In this document: one piece after another, positions 19,650 to 31,237 of the stretch
Layout: every line of letters begins with the position of its first letter
Numbering within the stretch: the first letter of the stretch is position 1
From: Brachypterus glaber
Lineage: Eukaryota > Arthropoda > Insecta > Coleoptera > Kateretidae
Assembly (NCBI GenBank): GCA_958510825.1
Contig: OY294050.1
Span: 6,549,340 to 6,613,339, forward strand
Length of the DNA: 64,000 bases
Direction: 5' to 3'
The notes under the pieces: generated by a model
Seen by the model: the letters and a program-made list of their open reading frames with translations, nothing else
Databases searched by the model: none
Told to the model about the DNA's origin: nothing
Program-made: the position numbers and the translations under genes

Positions 19650-19880
19650 CTGAGTTGATGCTCATTTGTTTCCTGTTTTATGGCAGAATAAAATTAATTC
19701 CCTATTATTTAAAAAAAAATCTAAAAAACTTTTGAAAGGTAGAAAGAACAAGGAATGTCCCAAAAAAGAAAACTAAAGCATCAATTAAAAAATGTTTTGT
19801 TAAAATACAATAACTTGGTACTAAGTAAAACTTTCATAGAAAACGATGTGGCAGAATTTTTTTAGCAATTTAAAAAAATA
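19650..19880 (+). repeat. Dispersed repeat S, copy 1
   Basis: GATGCTCATTTGTTTCCTGTTTTAT, GGTAGAAAGAACA and AAAACTTTCATAG..ATGTGGCAGAATTTTTTTAGCAA are shared with 36845-37220 (where an inserted Harbinger-like end interrupts it), and part with 15640-15750. No coding capacity. Confidence 0.65.
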
Positions 19881-20054
19881 GTCCATAAGTTTATAATTAT
19901 AATTTAATTTAATGTACCTACAATAATTTAACTTTTAATATAATGCGTTAAAATCTAGAATAAAAAGAATTTCTAATTATTTTTGAGGTTATTTACTAAA
20001 TGTCATTTATTGACAAAATATGTATTGTATGATGAAATTGTCTACCAGTGGTAG

Positions 20055-20450
20055 TCCAGTCAAATGACGAGAAATTACTATGTTGAAATTGCAAAAATGG
20101 ACACGGGCTGATATTTTAAAGGGTAGTAGTGGATGGCAACGAAACTCCTGTTAGTACCGGGTGTTTTGCATAATGGCTGTCCGATATCTTGAATTTAAGG
20201 GGTGAGTGCGGTTATTTCGATAAATATGCATCTTACGATAGAAAAGCATGCATATTACCAATTTTTATTGGGATATTTTTTTTTGTTATATTAATAGCAA
20301 TATTCAAAAATTGTTGGGGGTAAAATTGATTTTTTCGATTTTCCAGCCAAATTATTCATAGAAGGGGTTATAAGAAAACTTGTAGCTCTAACATGGATAT
20401 TTTTTAATATAACTCGATTGTTATTAATAATATATTAATAATAACTATTA
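20055..20450 (+). repeat. Foldback family of intron 1, one-arm copy
   Basis: Begins CCAGTCAAAT and contains GGGTAGTAGTGGATGGCAAC, GATATCTTGAATTTAAGG and AAAAGCATGCATATTACC, matching the left arm of the 2005-2829 element. Only a short remnant of the mirrored arm follows. Confidence 0.75.
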
Positions 20451-22061
20451 TTATTATATTATAATAAAAAAAAATGATCCAAACTAATTTTTTTGCAATT
20501 TACAACCTATCATTTTGTCGAGTGTAACTGTCTAAAATATAGTTTTATTTCAACAAGTTTCAACAGAACCTCTTTTATAAATGACAATTTTTCGTTTAAT
20601 CCAAATTAAAAGTTTGCGGACGCAGCCAACTGGAAAATTATGCACAGCGTGCCCGAAGGGCAGCTGATTTGATATTGAAGGGTGGTGGTTCGTTGTTATC
20701 AAAAAAGGGGGACGTGTATTTCGAATAATAATTACTCGCAGTGTAATGAAAAAGGAGATTATAAACCCTTTATTTTTCCGATATAGAGAGCAATATACAA
20801 TATTAATGTGCTCTTTACACTAGGTGCTCTATACGAGGTGTTTGTTAACGTTAGTAATCATCAGTAGTCGGCATAAACTCAGTTATGACTCATCAACGTT
20901 GAAAATAAACACAAAAACATAGGCTTACAGAATAATTTTGACGAATTATGAGGGAAATTTTTATAAAGGTCACTAAATCGAAACATTTGACGACTAATTT
21001 GTTACACACAACAATATTGACTATACATATTAACTATAGATATGTATATATATATATCGGTGTTTTTTAAAGAAAAAAACGATATTCGATTTTTATCTTT
21101 TAAGAATACGAAAGTTTTTAATTTTTATTTATTGATAACTTTTTTTCCGACCTTACTTGTTTAAATGGAATCATTAAAAAAAATCAAGATAAAAATAAAT
21201 AAAAATATAAATATTTAAAACCTCGCGTCAACGCTAGAGTCGATGCGGCGCCTATGCGAGTACTGGAAATTCGCCGAGTAATGGTAATAAAGTTTTTCGC
21301 TGATTTTTCCTTGATGTAATAAATTTCCTGATATTTTCGTGAAACATTTTCAACTCGAAAGATGCTACTTGACAGAAGCAGAATTCCGAGTTGGAAATGT
21401 AATTTTCTGCTGATGGTATTTTATTTAAAATTTTATAAAACACAACAAATATTAACAAAATCATTTCATTTAAAAAAATGTTTGATTAAGATGCTCTCAT
21501 AATAAGGTAAAATCTAAAGCCAAACATATTATAAAAGAGCTCTTTTCTGTCCTTGATTGGCAAAGATAAGTTTTCTAGCTTGTTAAAAGGTTAATAAAAA
21601 TGATAACTATTTATAATTAACAGAAAAGATATTTTACTGTACAAACATATGAAAATAAATAAAATAAATTTATTAAATACTATATTTAATATTTCATCAA
21701 ATTATTTTAACTTTCTGGGACACTACGTATTTTTCTTTAAATCAATGCACCCCTATACAATTATCTACTGATCAAACATTTTGTCGTTTATTAACGATAG
21801 ACAGATTATAGATTAGCGATATAGATTCTGTATTACAGATCCTTTGGTCTTACGATCCTTTAAAAAACATCGAAAAAAAAAAAGAAGGAGAAGTGCGAGA
21901 AAGGTTATTTTTGCAGAAAAAATCACTTTTATTTAAAGAATAACTTGTATCAACTTTGAAAAAAATCCTCCCAAAAACAAAAAAAATAGGAGGGCTAACT
22001 TTTAAAAATCGAAAAAATAGAAGAAAAAATTACCTTCATTAAACAGTCAATAGTTCTCCGC
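20451..22061. other. Intergenic, nothing recognised
   Basis: AT-rich DNA with a small (TA)n tract near 21037-21057. The 70-codon antisense frame at 21252-21464 shows no domain. Confidence 0.5.
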
Positions 22062-22189
22062 ATGAAACAAAGTCTCCGACGAAAGGGGGATGAATCATTC
22101 GCGCACTCTTCTTTCTGTCAAAAGCGTTATATGGCGCGCGTGCCTACAACGGGCACTTGCACACACATTAGTATACCAAATGTTTATCT

Positions 22190-22740
22190 TCAAAGGGCCG
22201 TAGCTCCATTAGATTCCGGACATATGTTCCTGTGTTGGTTTGGGTTTTTGGTTTTCATGTTTTGTGATAAAGAATTATCCCCTTTATTTAGTGCCAAAAG
22301 ACTGCAAACACCGTGTATGCTCTGGGCCGTACTTAAGGGGGGATGGGGAAGCGTTCCCCCCACACATCTTGAAACGTTGTATATTTTATTGATCCAAAAA
22401 AAAGTTGTATATTTTATGAATGCAAAATACAAAAGTTGCATATTTTACAAAAAAAAAGTTGCATATTGCAGGGACAAAAGTCGTATATTGCAGGGATTTA
22501 AATTAAAAAAGTTTGTATTTCACGAAAAGGTGAGGACGTTTTTTTTAGACATCAAATTTTTAGTTAGGGGTAAAAACTGTCACGGACAAATCTTTTTTGG
22601 AAATGAGGACCTTTTTTTAGTCCTCAAAAGTTTTGTGGTAAAATCTGACGCGGACAAAGCTTTTTGGAGGTGAGGACCTTTTTTTTAGTCAATAACTTTT
22701 TTCTCCAAGAAAAAAGTTGTATTTCTAGGTTAAAAAAAGT
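22190..22740 (+). repeat. Repeat-derived tract with short tandem units
   Basis: 22193-22330 carries AGGGCCGTAGCTCCATTAG, TCCGGACATATGTTCCTGTG and CCAAAAGACTGCAAACACCG, also found at 58120-58240 (+) and inverted at 57540-57640. Then about five imperfect ~30 bp units (AAAGTTGTATATTTTA-like) run from 22390 to 22500, and two to three ~75 bp units with GGTGAGGAC..TTTTTTTAG run from 22527 to 22700. The 203-codon open frame 22062-22673 runs through these repeats. Confidence 0.7.
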
Positions 22741-25019
22741 TGTAATTTTTGACCTTTTCCCCCCAAATCTTCTTCGCTACGATCCTTTGTAAGCTAATAA
22801 AATCTAATTAAGTTTAAACTACTTGCAACTGCGAGGAGTACAGTACAGAATGCGAAGCATTACATATCTTCACAGCTTGTTTTTTTATGAATTGTCCGGC
22901 GACAGATATTAATTACCAGACATTACAGACAATAGGCCCTTTTCTCCTCCAAGGGGGTTAATGTTCGAATTTAGATCATCAACCCCCAAGCCTCGCGTCT
23001 CAGACGTTTATATACCCCCGTGCCAGTCTAGACGTGGGGGAAGCTCGCTCCGGAAAGGGAATAGCCAAACACTACCTATACGAATTTTTCGTGAATTTTT
23101 AAAATTTTAAATTTATTACTTTTTACGTCAACTAAATTGACTGAAATTGTCTGCTATAAAACTAAATTTTGTTGAAATAGTCTATAAAATTCGAAGGGAA
23201 TACACTGGACTTGTTTTAGAGCAAAGCATGCTTAGAAACTGATTATTTTTCTTAGAAAATCAATACTTTTTCTTTTCCGTAAAAATTTAATGTTTTTTGT
23301 CGAAATTTAATGCCCCCTTATAGTGATGGTGACCATTTTTATTTCATTATTTGCTCCCGGCTATATTTTATATATGTCTTACAGTACATTTAAATTAAGC
23401 TATTTTCAAATTGCTAGACTCCGGATCCAGTTCCTTCGGGTGCTAGAAGCTCCAAAAGCTAGGGCAATGAGCTACCAAAAAAATCTATTTTTAACTTGCC
23501 GAGTCATATACATTTCATTTAAGAAATTCAGATTAAGCCATTTTAATAGTTATACATAATAATTCTGGTCCAAGGGTCTTTAACCCTTTTTAAAGGTAGA
23601 AAAAAATTGTGACCTGATGGGGTAATTCTGAGGTCAGATTCGGTTTCAGCGACCCCGAGAATATAAAAATTCGTTTTTGGGTTGCTGTCTAATTAGAGAA
23701 TCCTGAAAAAGTCCGGTTTGAGGAGGCTTTTTTAGCCAGATTTCCTAAAGTTTTGTCTGCTGTTGTAGTTTTTCCTTAAAATGTATAAATTTAATGCTTT
23801 TTCCTGGAAATCCAATGCTATTAGACCATTTTAAGCGGAATTACCAAAACTTTTGTCTACTATTGTAGACTAAAACGCTAATCGACCACTTGCCAACTCA
23901 TACATTGATATATACCAGTGTATTTTTTAAAATATATACATTTTAGAGGTTGCGGAAGGTCATGGTAGGGAAACCAAAATCAGCGTCTGAATTTCCACGA
24001 CGCCCGGCGTCGATTTTTATTCCGACTGCTTTGCGCGTCATTGACCACTGAGCATGTTATATCAGAGTGGTTCGACTACACAGACTTCACACACATGTAT
24101 GAGATCTTTGTTCAACTACCAGCGCCACTTCTAGAAGCTCCCCGTTAAAAATTTAAAAAACCAATACAGTTAGGTAAAAGCAGAATTCCCATTAAGTTTA
24201 AAAAATCCATCTTTGAAAATTTGACAAAAAAAGTCCAAACAAATTCTAGTCATTTAAAAAAAGGTGTTTTTTTTCTAAAAACAACCTGTATATAAAAACT
24301 GTGGGGTCATAGCCCAAACCTGAAAAAATATTCAGAATCAGGAGGAAAAATGCTTTAAGATAGGTTATGTCAGAAAAAAAGTATGCTTCTCGGTATGCTT
24401 CAAAAATTTCTTTTTGTGGGATAGTGTTTTTGTCTTCGCGCTGAGAAATATGCTTATTCTCCAACGTCATTTTTGAGCGTTGGGTGGGAGATACACAAAG
24501 ACTTTATAGGACAAATTCTATGCAGCATTTAATGGAGAATATAATACGTCCTTCAACATCGGAGTAACGGTTTACGATAAAAATGCAGAAAAGCGTCCTT
24601 TTACAACAGGTTTGAATAGTATATTTTTGTATATAGTTATGTTTTATAAAATAAACTACGTAGTATATTCGCACATCCAATATTCGAATCTGTTTTGAAA
24701 ATATTCACTGTGCGATTTTTAATTCACTATCTTGCTTGATGAAACAGACGATAGTTTGGACATTAGATTTTACCTCCATAAAGGATAAAAGCGTTTTTCG
24801 AAAATTTGGTAAACTAGGACCGCTCTAAGGGGGTAATAAAACTTGGGTGTAGCTGCGTCAAGTCAGAACCAACCCCCGCGTTATACCACGTGGTATACTC
24901 CCGAACAGTTCGGTGTTGCCATTTCAGTGCCTTTTTCTTACAAAGGAGACAGATTTTAGTCGAAAATAGCATTTTATTTAAATATCAGTAACTTATTTAC
25001 AATTAAATATTTAAACAAT
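22741..25019. other. Intergenic, no supported gene
   Basis: AT-rich with a GC-richer patch at 22920-23060. A TCAGATTCGGTTTCAGCGACC block near 23635 belongs to a dispersed repeat also seen at 44820-44960. Short open frames at 23323 and 24246 have no recognisable domain. Confidence 0.5.
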
Positions 25020-25178
25020 GGGTAAATCCATGGTAACTTACGTTACAGCAGCAGAAAAAATTACACTTTCTTTTAAATATTTTATTAAATTATTATTTTT
25101 GAACAAACAATCTTTAATAATAAAAAACAAAGTGTAATTTTTTCTGCGGCTGTAACGTGAGTTACAATGGATTTACCC
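25020..25178. mobile_element. Hairpin MITE, 159 bp
   Basis: GGGTAAATCCATGGTAAC and the mirrored GTTACAATGGATTTACCC. The arms also share GAAAAAATTACACTTT/AAAGTGTAATTTTTTC. CAAT lies directly outside both ends (25016-25019, 25179-25182), a possible 4 bp target duplication. No coding capacity. Confidence 0.8.
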
Positions 25179-25385
25179 CAATTTATTTTTCAATTATCAT
25201 ACAGAGTACTTACTATTGGTGGTTTGCAGAGTAGGGTGGTGCGAATTTTTTTTTCGCTCAGTCATATAGCACTATGTACCAAAAGTTGCCTTTATTATAG
25301 AACATAACCAGTAATTTTTATCAATTTTTTTGGAAGTCGTTTTGATTCACATATTAATTACTTTTATGTGCACATAGAAACTACA

Positions 25386-25640
25386 TATCACATGTAATTA
25401 CATGCACATAAAATTTTTAAAAACATTTATTAGAATCAGCTGATTGTCGCCATCTTTATTAATCATCCTTCCTCAAAAAAATATTATAGTGACAACAACG
25501 TTGTTGTATTATTAAATAATATGAATCTATAACTTTAATAGTGTATTTAATATAACTTTATGTTTTAGAATAATCATAAAAATGGTATTATATACCTCAA
25601 ACTTGTTACAACAACGTTTGGTTGTACTATTTTTAGATTG
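25386..25640 (+). repeat. Dispersed repeat R, uninterrupted copy
   Basis: AAACATTTATTAGAATCAGC, TTGTCGCCATCTTTATTAAT, TTGTTGTATTATTAAATAAT, ATAATCATAAAAATGGTATT and ACAACGTTTGGTTGTACTAT match, in order, 46415-47205, where an insertion of about 560 bp interrupts the repeat. Confidence 0.85.
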
Positions 25641-25879
25641 TTTAGATTTTTTTTTATTAGTGTAGTTAATAGACGGATGTATATTTGTGCGCCATCTATT
25701 TACATCGGCGCTTAGTGCTGCTAAGAGTGTCGATGTATTGAAATCTTCGCCAAAAAGTCAAAATCTTTTTTTTTTTTTCACATTTCTCGACGTTTTAGAC
25801 CTTCCTGAGTCTAAATCAGTAAAAAAAAATTTTCGTCCGTCTGTCTGACTGTAAACTCGATAACTCTATTTCTAAATAA

Positions 25880-26032
25880 GGGAACGTTCAAGTATTACGT
25901 AACGCAAAATATACCAAATTTCATACACTTCATACCTTGGTCCTCGCGTTATTCAAGGCTGTAGAGATTTCATATTTTGGCTAGTGTATGAATTTTGGTA
26001 CAATTTGCGTTACGTAATACTTGAACGTTCCC
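25880..26032. mobile_element. PIF/Harbinger-like MITE H1, 153 bp
   Basis: Termini GGGAACGTTCAAGTATTACG and its exact mirror, TAA duplicated on both sides (25877-25879 and 26033-26035). Same family as 33831 and 36398, with most of the internal C-rich segment missing. Confidence 0.9.
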
Positions 26033-26810
26033 TAAGATATCGATAACATTTTTTTTTAATTTTATTATTTCTATTTTATTTTGTAAAATAAATAAAGTAA
26101 CAAAAAGCATTCTAAAATAAATTACTAGTTTCCTCCTATTCAAAAAATTTTAACAAATCAAAAATTAAAAAAAAAAATCAAAATTTCCCAGAGCAAAAAA
26201 TTCCTGCAATTCCAAAACGTGGCAACACTGTGGCAGACGGCGAATTCGCCAGAGCCTGCTTTTCATTGTTAGTTATGAACACGGCGGTCCCAAAACCGCG
26301 CAGATTTCGAGCCCTTTGTGTTGTCCAAAATAAATAAATAAATAAATAAACGAAGCCGAAAATAAATAAAAATTTCTAAACAAACGTGCTCTCATGGAAG
26401 GCCTTAGGTGAGAAATCCGTAGATAGTATTTGTTTTCTTGACATTTTCTTTGTTTACATGACTTTTCAGCTCCTGAAAAGCAATTTGAATAACTTTTAGC
26501 GATATCTACTTAAAATTTCATTATACTGTCAAATTTTAAGTCAGCATCTTCAACCGTTACCATATTGAACTTTAACTTTAAAGCTTTAACCTATAGAAAC
26601 AACTTTAACTAACCTATTAATAATTAAATTCCAAAATCTAACCTCCTCTTAAGCTCCTCTTTTATTATTTATAAAGCTTAAGCTTTTTAACAGAATTCAA
26701 TAACTGCGTATTGACTAAAAATATCGACTTTGTGATTTGAATTCAAAACCTCTACGTAGTTGTAATAAATATATTGAACATTTTTTAATTTCAAATGTAT
26801 TTTGTAATAT

Positions 26811-26941
26811 TAAGGTTGATTTACACGATAATTAATACTAAACTAACTAAGAATATAACCAATGAAATGTCAGATTTGTTACATTTAATTTCATTAGTTA
26901 AATTATTGGTTTAATGTTAATTATTTAGTCAATCAACCTTT
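26811..26941. mobile_element. Foldback MITE (GGTTGATT ends), about 130 bp
   Basis: TTAAGGTTGATTTACACG is mirrored by GTCAATCAACCTTTAA. The arms continue through AACCAATGAAAT / ATTTCATTAGTT with mismatches. Flanks are TTAA-like, and the superfamily is not assigned. Confidence 0.7.
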
Positions 26942-27262
26942 AATTTCTCCTTTATTTTAAGTGTTATTTGTTTTGTTTTGAGTATGTTTAAATTTATATT
27001 ATGTTATACTTTTGTACAATGGGGTATCCCGTCAATAAAGAACTTAAACTAAACTAAACTTTAGTTTAACCACGTATAACTTCACCTTAAGGATCCTTTA
27101 AACACTATAAAAATAAAACGTTTATATCTTCTTCAAAGAAAAACTGATTAATTTTGTTAAAGAGTATTAAAACTCCAAGTTACTTCATTCAATATTTATT
27201 TTAAATTAAACATTTAACCTTATGAAAAAGAAGTATTTATTTTGTGAAAATTATACTACTTT

Positions 27263-27472
27263 TTGAAAAATTGTATACCCTTTGAACTAAGATATTATTT
27301 ATTTAATATTTATTACTTCAGCACAAAAGGTGAAGAAGTATTCAACTCATTTTCGATGGGTCATCATTTATTTATCGTCAAAATATGCGTTAAAGCTTTC
27401 AAAAGTTATTTTAAATATTTGCAAAATATTGGTTTTAACCCATTTTGGATTTTTCTTTTTCCCTTTGTCTGA
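27263..27472 (+). other. Short open frame of doubtful status
   Basis: A 69-codon frame (MKNCIPFELRYYLF..) rich in Phe, Tyr and Lys, as expected from AT-rich DNA. No splice context, domain or repeat match was recognised. Listed only because it is one of the few frames not on a recognised repeat. Confidence 0.08.
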
Positions 27473-27516
27473 TACGCCCTCGGACATGCCACTAAGTTAG
27501 TGGCACTAACAATTGT

Positions 27517-27780
27517 GAGGCATAGCGTAGTGGCTAGCGCGTATGCATAGCAGGTCTACTATCGTGAGTTCGATTCTCACTGGCGCCGATTTGCCTTTTT
27601 CAGTTAATTAATAATTTAAATTTATCGAAGGCGATAAGTGAAACGGACACTCCCTAGAAAGTGGTTCGAAAGTCAGTATAAGCCGGTGGTTCCCTCTACT
27701 ACTAGCCCACACAAGTCCTGGACTTAGGGGATGCTTAATTAAGTAGAATAGTACGAGGTTAAACAAACAAACAAACAAAA
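27517..27780 (+). mobile_element. tRNA-derived SINE, copy 1
   Basis: The head is tRNA-like: box A TAGCGTAGTGGCTAGCGCG, box B GTGAGTTCGATTCTCAC with a perfect T-arm stem, then TGGCGCCGA. A non-tRNA body follows (GGCGATAAGTGAAACGGACAC, GAAAGTCAGTATAAGCCGG, CTACTACTAGCCC) and an (AAAC)n tail at 27760-27779. The acceptor stem no longer pairs fully, so it is not a functional tRNA gene. A second copy is at 63532-63801. Confidence 0.92.
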
Positions 27781-27781
27781 T

Positions 27782-28500
27782 TACACAGGCCCACAAAATA
27801 AAAAAAGTGGTCTGTGCTGGGGTTGAGACCCACCTACTCTTATGTATTTTGGGATGCTGAACACGAATCTGTCATAAAAAAGGCACTTCATGGGCTCATT
27901 TCTTTGCTACACTGAAAAAACTGTCTAAAATGGTAAAAATCTCATATTATTTCAGTGTAACAAAAAAATGAGCCATTGAAGTGCATTTTTTATGACAGAT
28001 TCTTGTTCACCATCTCAAAATACATAAAAATAGGTGAGTCTAAACCCCAGTACAGACCACTCTTTTTTTTTGGCCCCAGACAGTTTTTCCAGTGTAGAAA
28101 AAAAAATGAGCCTATGAAGTGCCTTTTTTATGACAGATTTGTGTTCATCCTCCCAAAATACATAAGAATAGGTGGGTCTCAACCCCGGCACAGACGACTA
28201 TTTTTTTTTTGTGGGCCCATAATGTTTTTTCAGTGTAGAATAAAAATGAGCCGATGAAGTGCCTTTTTTATGACAGATTCGTGTTCAGCATCCCAAAATA
28301 CATAAGAATCCGTGGGTCTTAACCACAGCACAGACCACTTTTTTTGTGGGTCCAGGCAGTTTTTTCAGTGTAGAAACAAAATAAGCCCACGAAGTGCATT
28401 TTTTATGACAGATTCGTATTGAGCATCCCAACATACATAAGAATAGTTAGGTCTCAACCCCAGCACATCCCACTTTTTTTCGTTTGTGGGCCTGTGTTAT
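27782..28500. mobile_element. TIR element with ~120 bp sub-repeats
   Basis: Outer ends ACACAGGCCCACAAAA and TTGTGGGCCTGTGT are inverted. Inside, one inverted copy (27795-27925) faces four direct copies (27955-28480) of a ~120 bp unit containing GAAGTGC-TTTTTTATGACAG, CCCAAAATACATAAGAATA and CCCCAGCACAGACCACT. The 93-codon frame at 27976-28257 is read out of these repeats. It sits directly after the SINE tail. Confidence 0.8.
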
Positions 28501-29731
28501 CTTTCCTAATTAAATGTGCCGAAGTTTTATATGACCCCCCTACCACATGTAATGTTTCGCAACGCTGAGACTTACTTTCCCTAAAAAATGTTTTGGGTGA
28601 AATTTTATTTTTTTATGTAAAAATAATAAAGAGCGTAACGTAACGCTACATCAGAACCCCCCCTACACTAAAAGTGCGTTACGTATTTTAAGTATAACCC
28701 CTTTCAACTTTTCATCTAGTTTCAAGTTTAACTTTTAAAGCCATATTAAAAGTTATTTAAAGAAAATTCTGAATAGAGTATTTATTTTGGGAAAACCCAT
28801 GCCTTTATGTTTAGTTTTCAGCCGACTATTGATTTTCAGTAACAAAGAAAATACCAGAATTTTCCCTCGGATTTTCCAGAATACGAACTTGTTGCACTAT
28901 ACTTGTAGCATGCTCATTATTTTTTCATGAATAGAACTAGCCGTGACTCAGCGTTTTTATACGGACATTAAAATTTGCAGGTATTTAGGGTTTACAAACA
29001 AAACTACATCAAAAAACGGGTCTTTTTCGATTATCAACAAAAAAAAACAAAGGTCCACAAAAAAAAAGTGGAATGTACTTTACATGTGACTAGGCTACCC
29101 TTATGGATTTTGAGCCGCTGAATCCGAATCCGGTCTAAGAATTTCCCCTAGACCCCACAATTTTCCCCTAGCCTAGGGAAAAAGTGCGAAATCTTGGAAA
29201 TATCAGGCTCCGTTAAAGTAATATTAATCTACGGTAACGTTAATGAAATGATGAATGGTTTCTACGTATTTCGAGTCGCTAAGTTCGAATCCGACATTAG
29301 AATTTTTCTACAGTGCCTCAGAATTCCCCTAGCCTTGGGAAAAAAAGAAAGTGGAAATTGAGCAAAACTTGACTACATAAAAATGTTTTGTTTTATTTTA
29401 GTAACGGAAGACATTTCTAAACCCCTGGTGGAGAGTTCTAAATTTTATTAGAAAAAATTCTAACAATTGTATTAAAAACAGAAAAAATTAATCACTTAAA
29501 GTGTTTTAACAATTTTTTAAAATTTTTGTTTTTTTTACTTGAAAAGGTGTTAACAATCACTTTTTTAATTTGGGCTATTTTGCATTAATTTGTATACATA
29601 ATATTTATTATAAAACAACATATTAAAGACGTAATAATTAATATTATGTCATAATATAATATTTAAAATAGGTATTAAAATTTTAATAAAGAACATGAAC
29701 AGATAAAATCATATATATATATATTATAGTA
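28501..29731. other. Intergenic with repeat fragments
   Basis: 28540-28700 contains GCGTTACGTA motifs and C-rich patches related to the Harbinger-like elements. 29045-29350 contains two related segments (CTTATGGATTTTGAGCCGCTG and TACGTATTTCGAGTCGCTAAG, each followed by a CCCCTAGCCT-GGGAAAA block), an imperfect ~190 bp duplication. No gene. Confidence 0.55.
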
Positions 29732-30561
29732 CAGGGTAATTCAGAAATAAAAGGACAAATTTTAAGGATAAAAAAATAAATAAAAAGTTTGGAAAAACAT
29801 AGGTTAGGACATTCTACAGCCCTCTAAAGAGGCAGTTAAAATCATAATTTTATTTAACAGAGACTATTTAAGCTATAAAAACGAATTTTTGCTAAGTAAA
29901 CATGGAATAAACATTTTCCTACGATCCTCTATGAAAATGACATTTAGCACACTCTTTTGTTCTTTAGAAAATGCCTCATGTCGCACTAGTTTGGTATTTT
30001 TATATCACACTCGTGTGATATTTATGTATGGAGGTTTGCCTAATTTTATTTAGATATTTACCTCGTAAATTTTACGAATTTGATTCACCTTGTTTTATAA
30101 ACCATTTTCCACCTTTCACCACAGCCTTTTATATCTTTTAAGTGTTTTAATCCAAATATTTCTGTTTTTCATGTCAAAAATATAAACTATATAACGTTAC
30201 TATTTTGACCATTACTGTATAGACAGTCTAGATCTTATAAAAATGACTTATTTTTTTATTTAGTTAGCTTACATTACATAAAAAACCTCAAAATACACAC
30301 TATTTTTCTTATGAAATGTAAAACAGTACAATTTTACTGTCAGCATAACCACAGAAATCTAATTTCTACAAAAATGTCTTTTGCATTTTGCTATATCTAG
30401 ATATAGTCGTATACGACTATATCTAGATCTATAGAACTCTTGGAAATATAGGCACAAAAAAAAGAAACAAAGCTATGTCTAGTCCTCAAATAGCTCTTAC
30501 TTGACCATTTTTGTAGAATTACAATGGGTAAACTTTGTAAACTTATTTCTCGTTCACCCTG
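29732..30561. mobile_element. TACAGGGTG-type element, 830 bp
   Basis: Left CAGGGTAATTCAGAAATAAA and right TTATTTCTCGTTCACCCTG are inverted, with TA on each side (29730-29731, 30562-30563). Same terminal family as 16687-17316 but a longer interior. A palindrome around ATATAGTCGTATACGACTATAT lies near 30400-30425. Confidence 0.75.
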
Positions 30562-31099
30562 TATATTTGTATACTATAATACTGCGCCTCGTACTGCGAG
30601 TTTTTTCACCAATAATATGGGTAACTTTAATTATTTAATTTGCCATTGGTCACACTTCGTGATTTTGTATACCAAAAAAAAATAATTGAGGTCAATCAAA
30701 ACTACTAGTAAGAACCTAGGCAAGCTAAATAACGTAAGTTACATTGAAAGAGTAACTGCGTTTATCTCATAATTTAGTCTAACTTAAAATAAACTAAAAA
30801 CAAATTCAAAAAAATCGAGTAATTTAAATTAAAAAAAAAACATGTCAATAAAAAAAAAAGACTAATATTTTTTTGCCATGTGACCAGTAAAAAAGGAGCA
30901 TACATAAAAAGTAATAGTTTTTACCCCCTTTGCTCCCTCTTACCCCGCCCCGATATTTAACAAAAACAATAGAAGTTAAGAACTGTGCATGAGGAAGCTA
31001 TGGTCCAAATTTTAAGTCTTTAGCTCAAAGTGATCCTGATTTATTTCAGTCATTTCACGGACAGACAGGTAGACAGAATTTTTGCATAGCATGGTACTC

Positions 31100-31237
31100 A
31101 AGCCCTATCCAGAGGCTCGCATAGCTAGCATAATACATAACATACGATGCCGTGATTGGCTTAATATGTCGTCATTATCTTGTGCGCAGGCTTGTAACGT
31201 TATGTAGGGTTAGCATTAGAGCCTTTGGATAGGCCCT
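31100..31237. mobile_element. Short MITE, relative of 15472-15607
   Basis: AGCCCTATCCAGAGGCTC and the mirrored GAGCCTTTGGATAGGCCC. The interior (CATAACATACGATGCCGTG, TCTTGTGCGCAGGCTTGTAACG) matches the inverted interior of the 15472 copy. Confidence 0.7.

Noticed and set aside
22062..22673. 203-codon open frame, the longest after the receptor
   Set aside because: It runs through dispersed repeat fragments also present at 57540-57640 and 58120-58250 and through short tandem units; no domain, and the Lys/Phe-rich second half is a read-out of the repeats.
27517..27590. Functional tRNA gene
   Set aside because: Box A, box B and the T-arm are present, but the acceptor stem does not pair well and the sequence continues into a SINE body shared with a second copy.
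27976..28257. 93-codon frame with repeated KCIFYDRF / KCLFYDRF
   Set aside because: Read-out of 120 bp sub-repeats.
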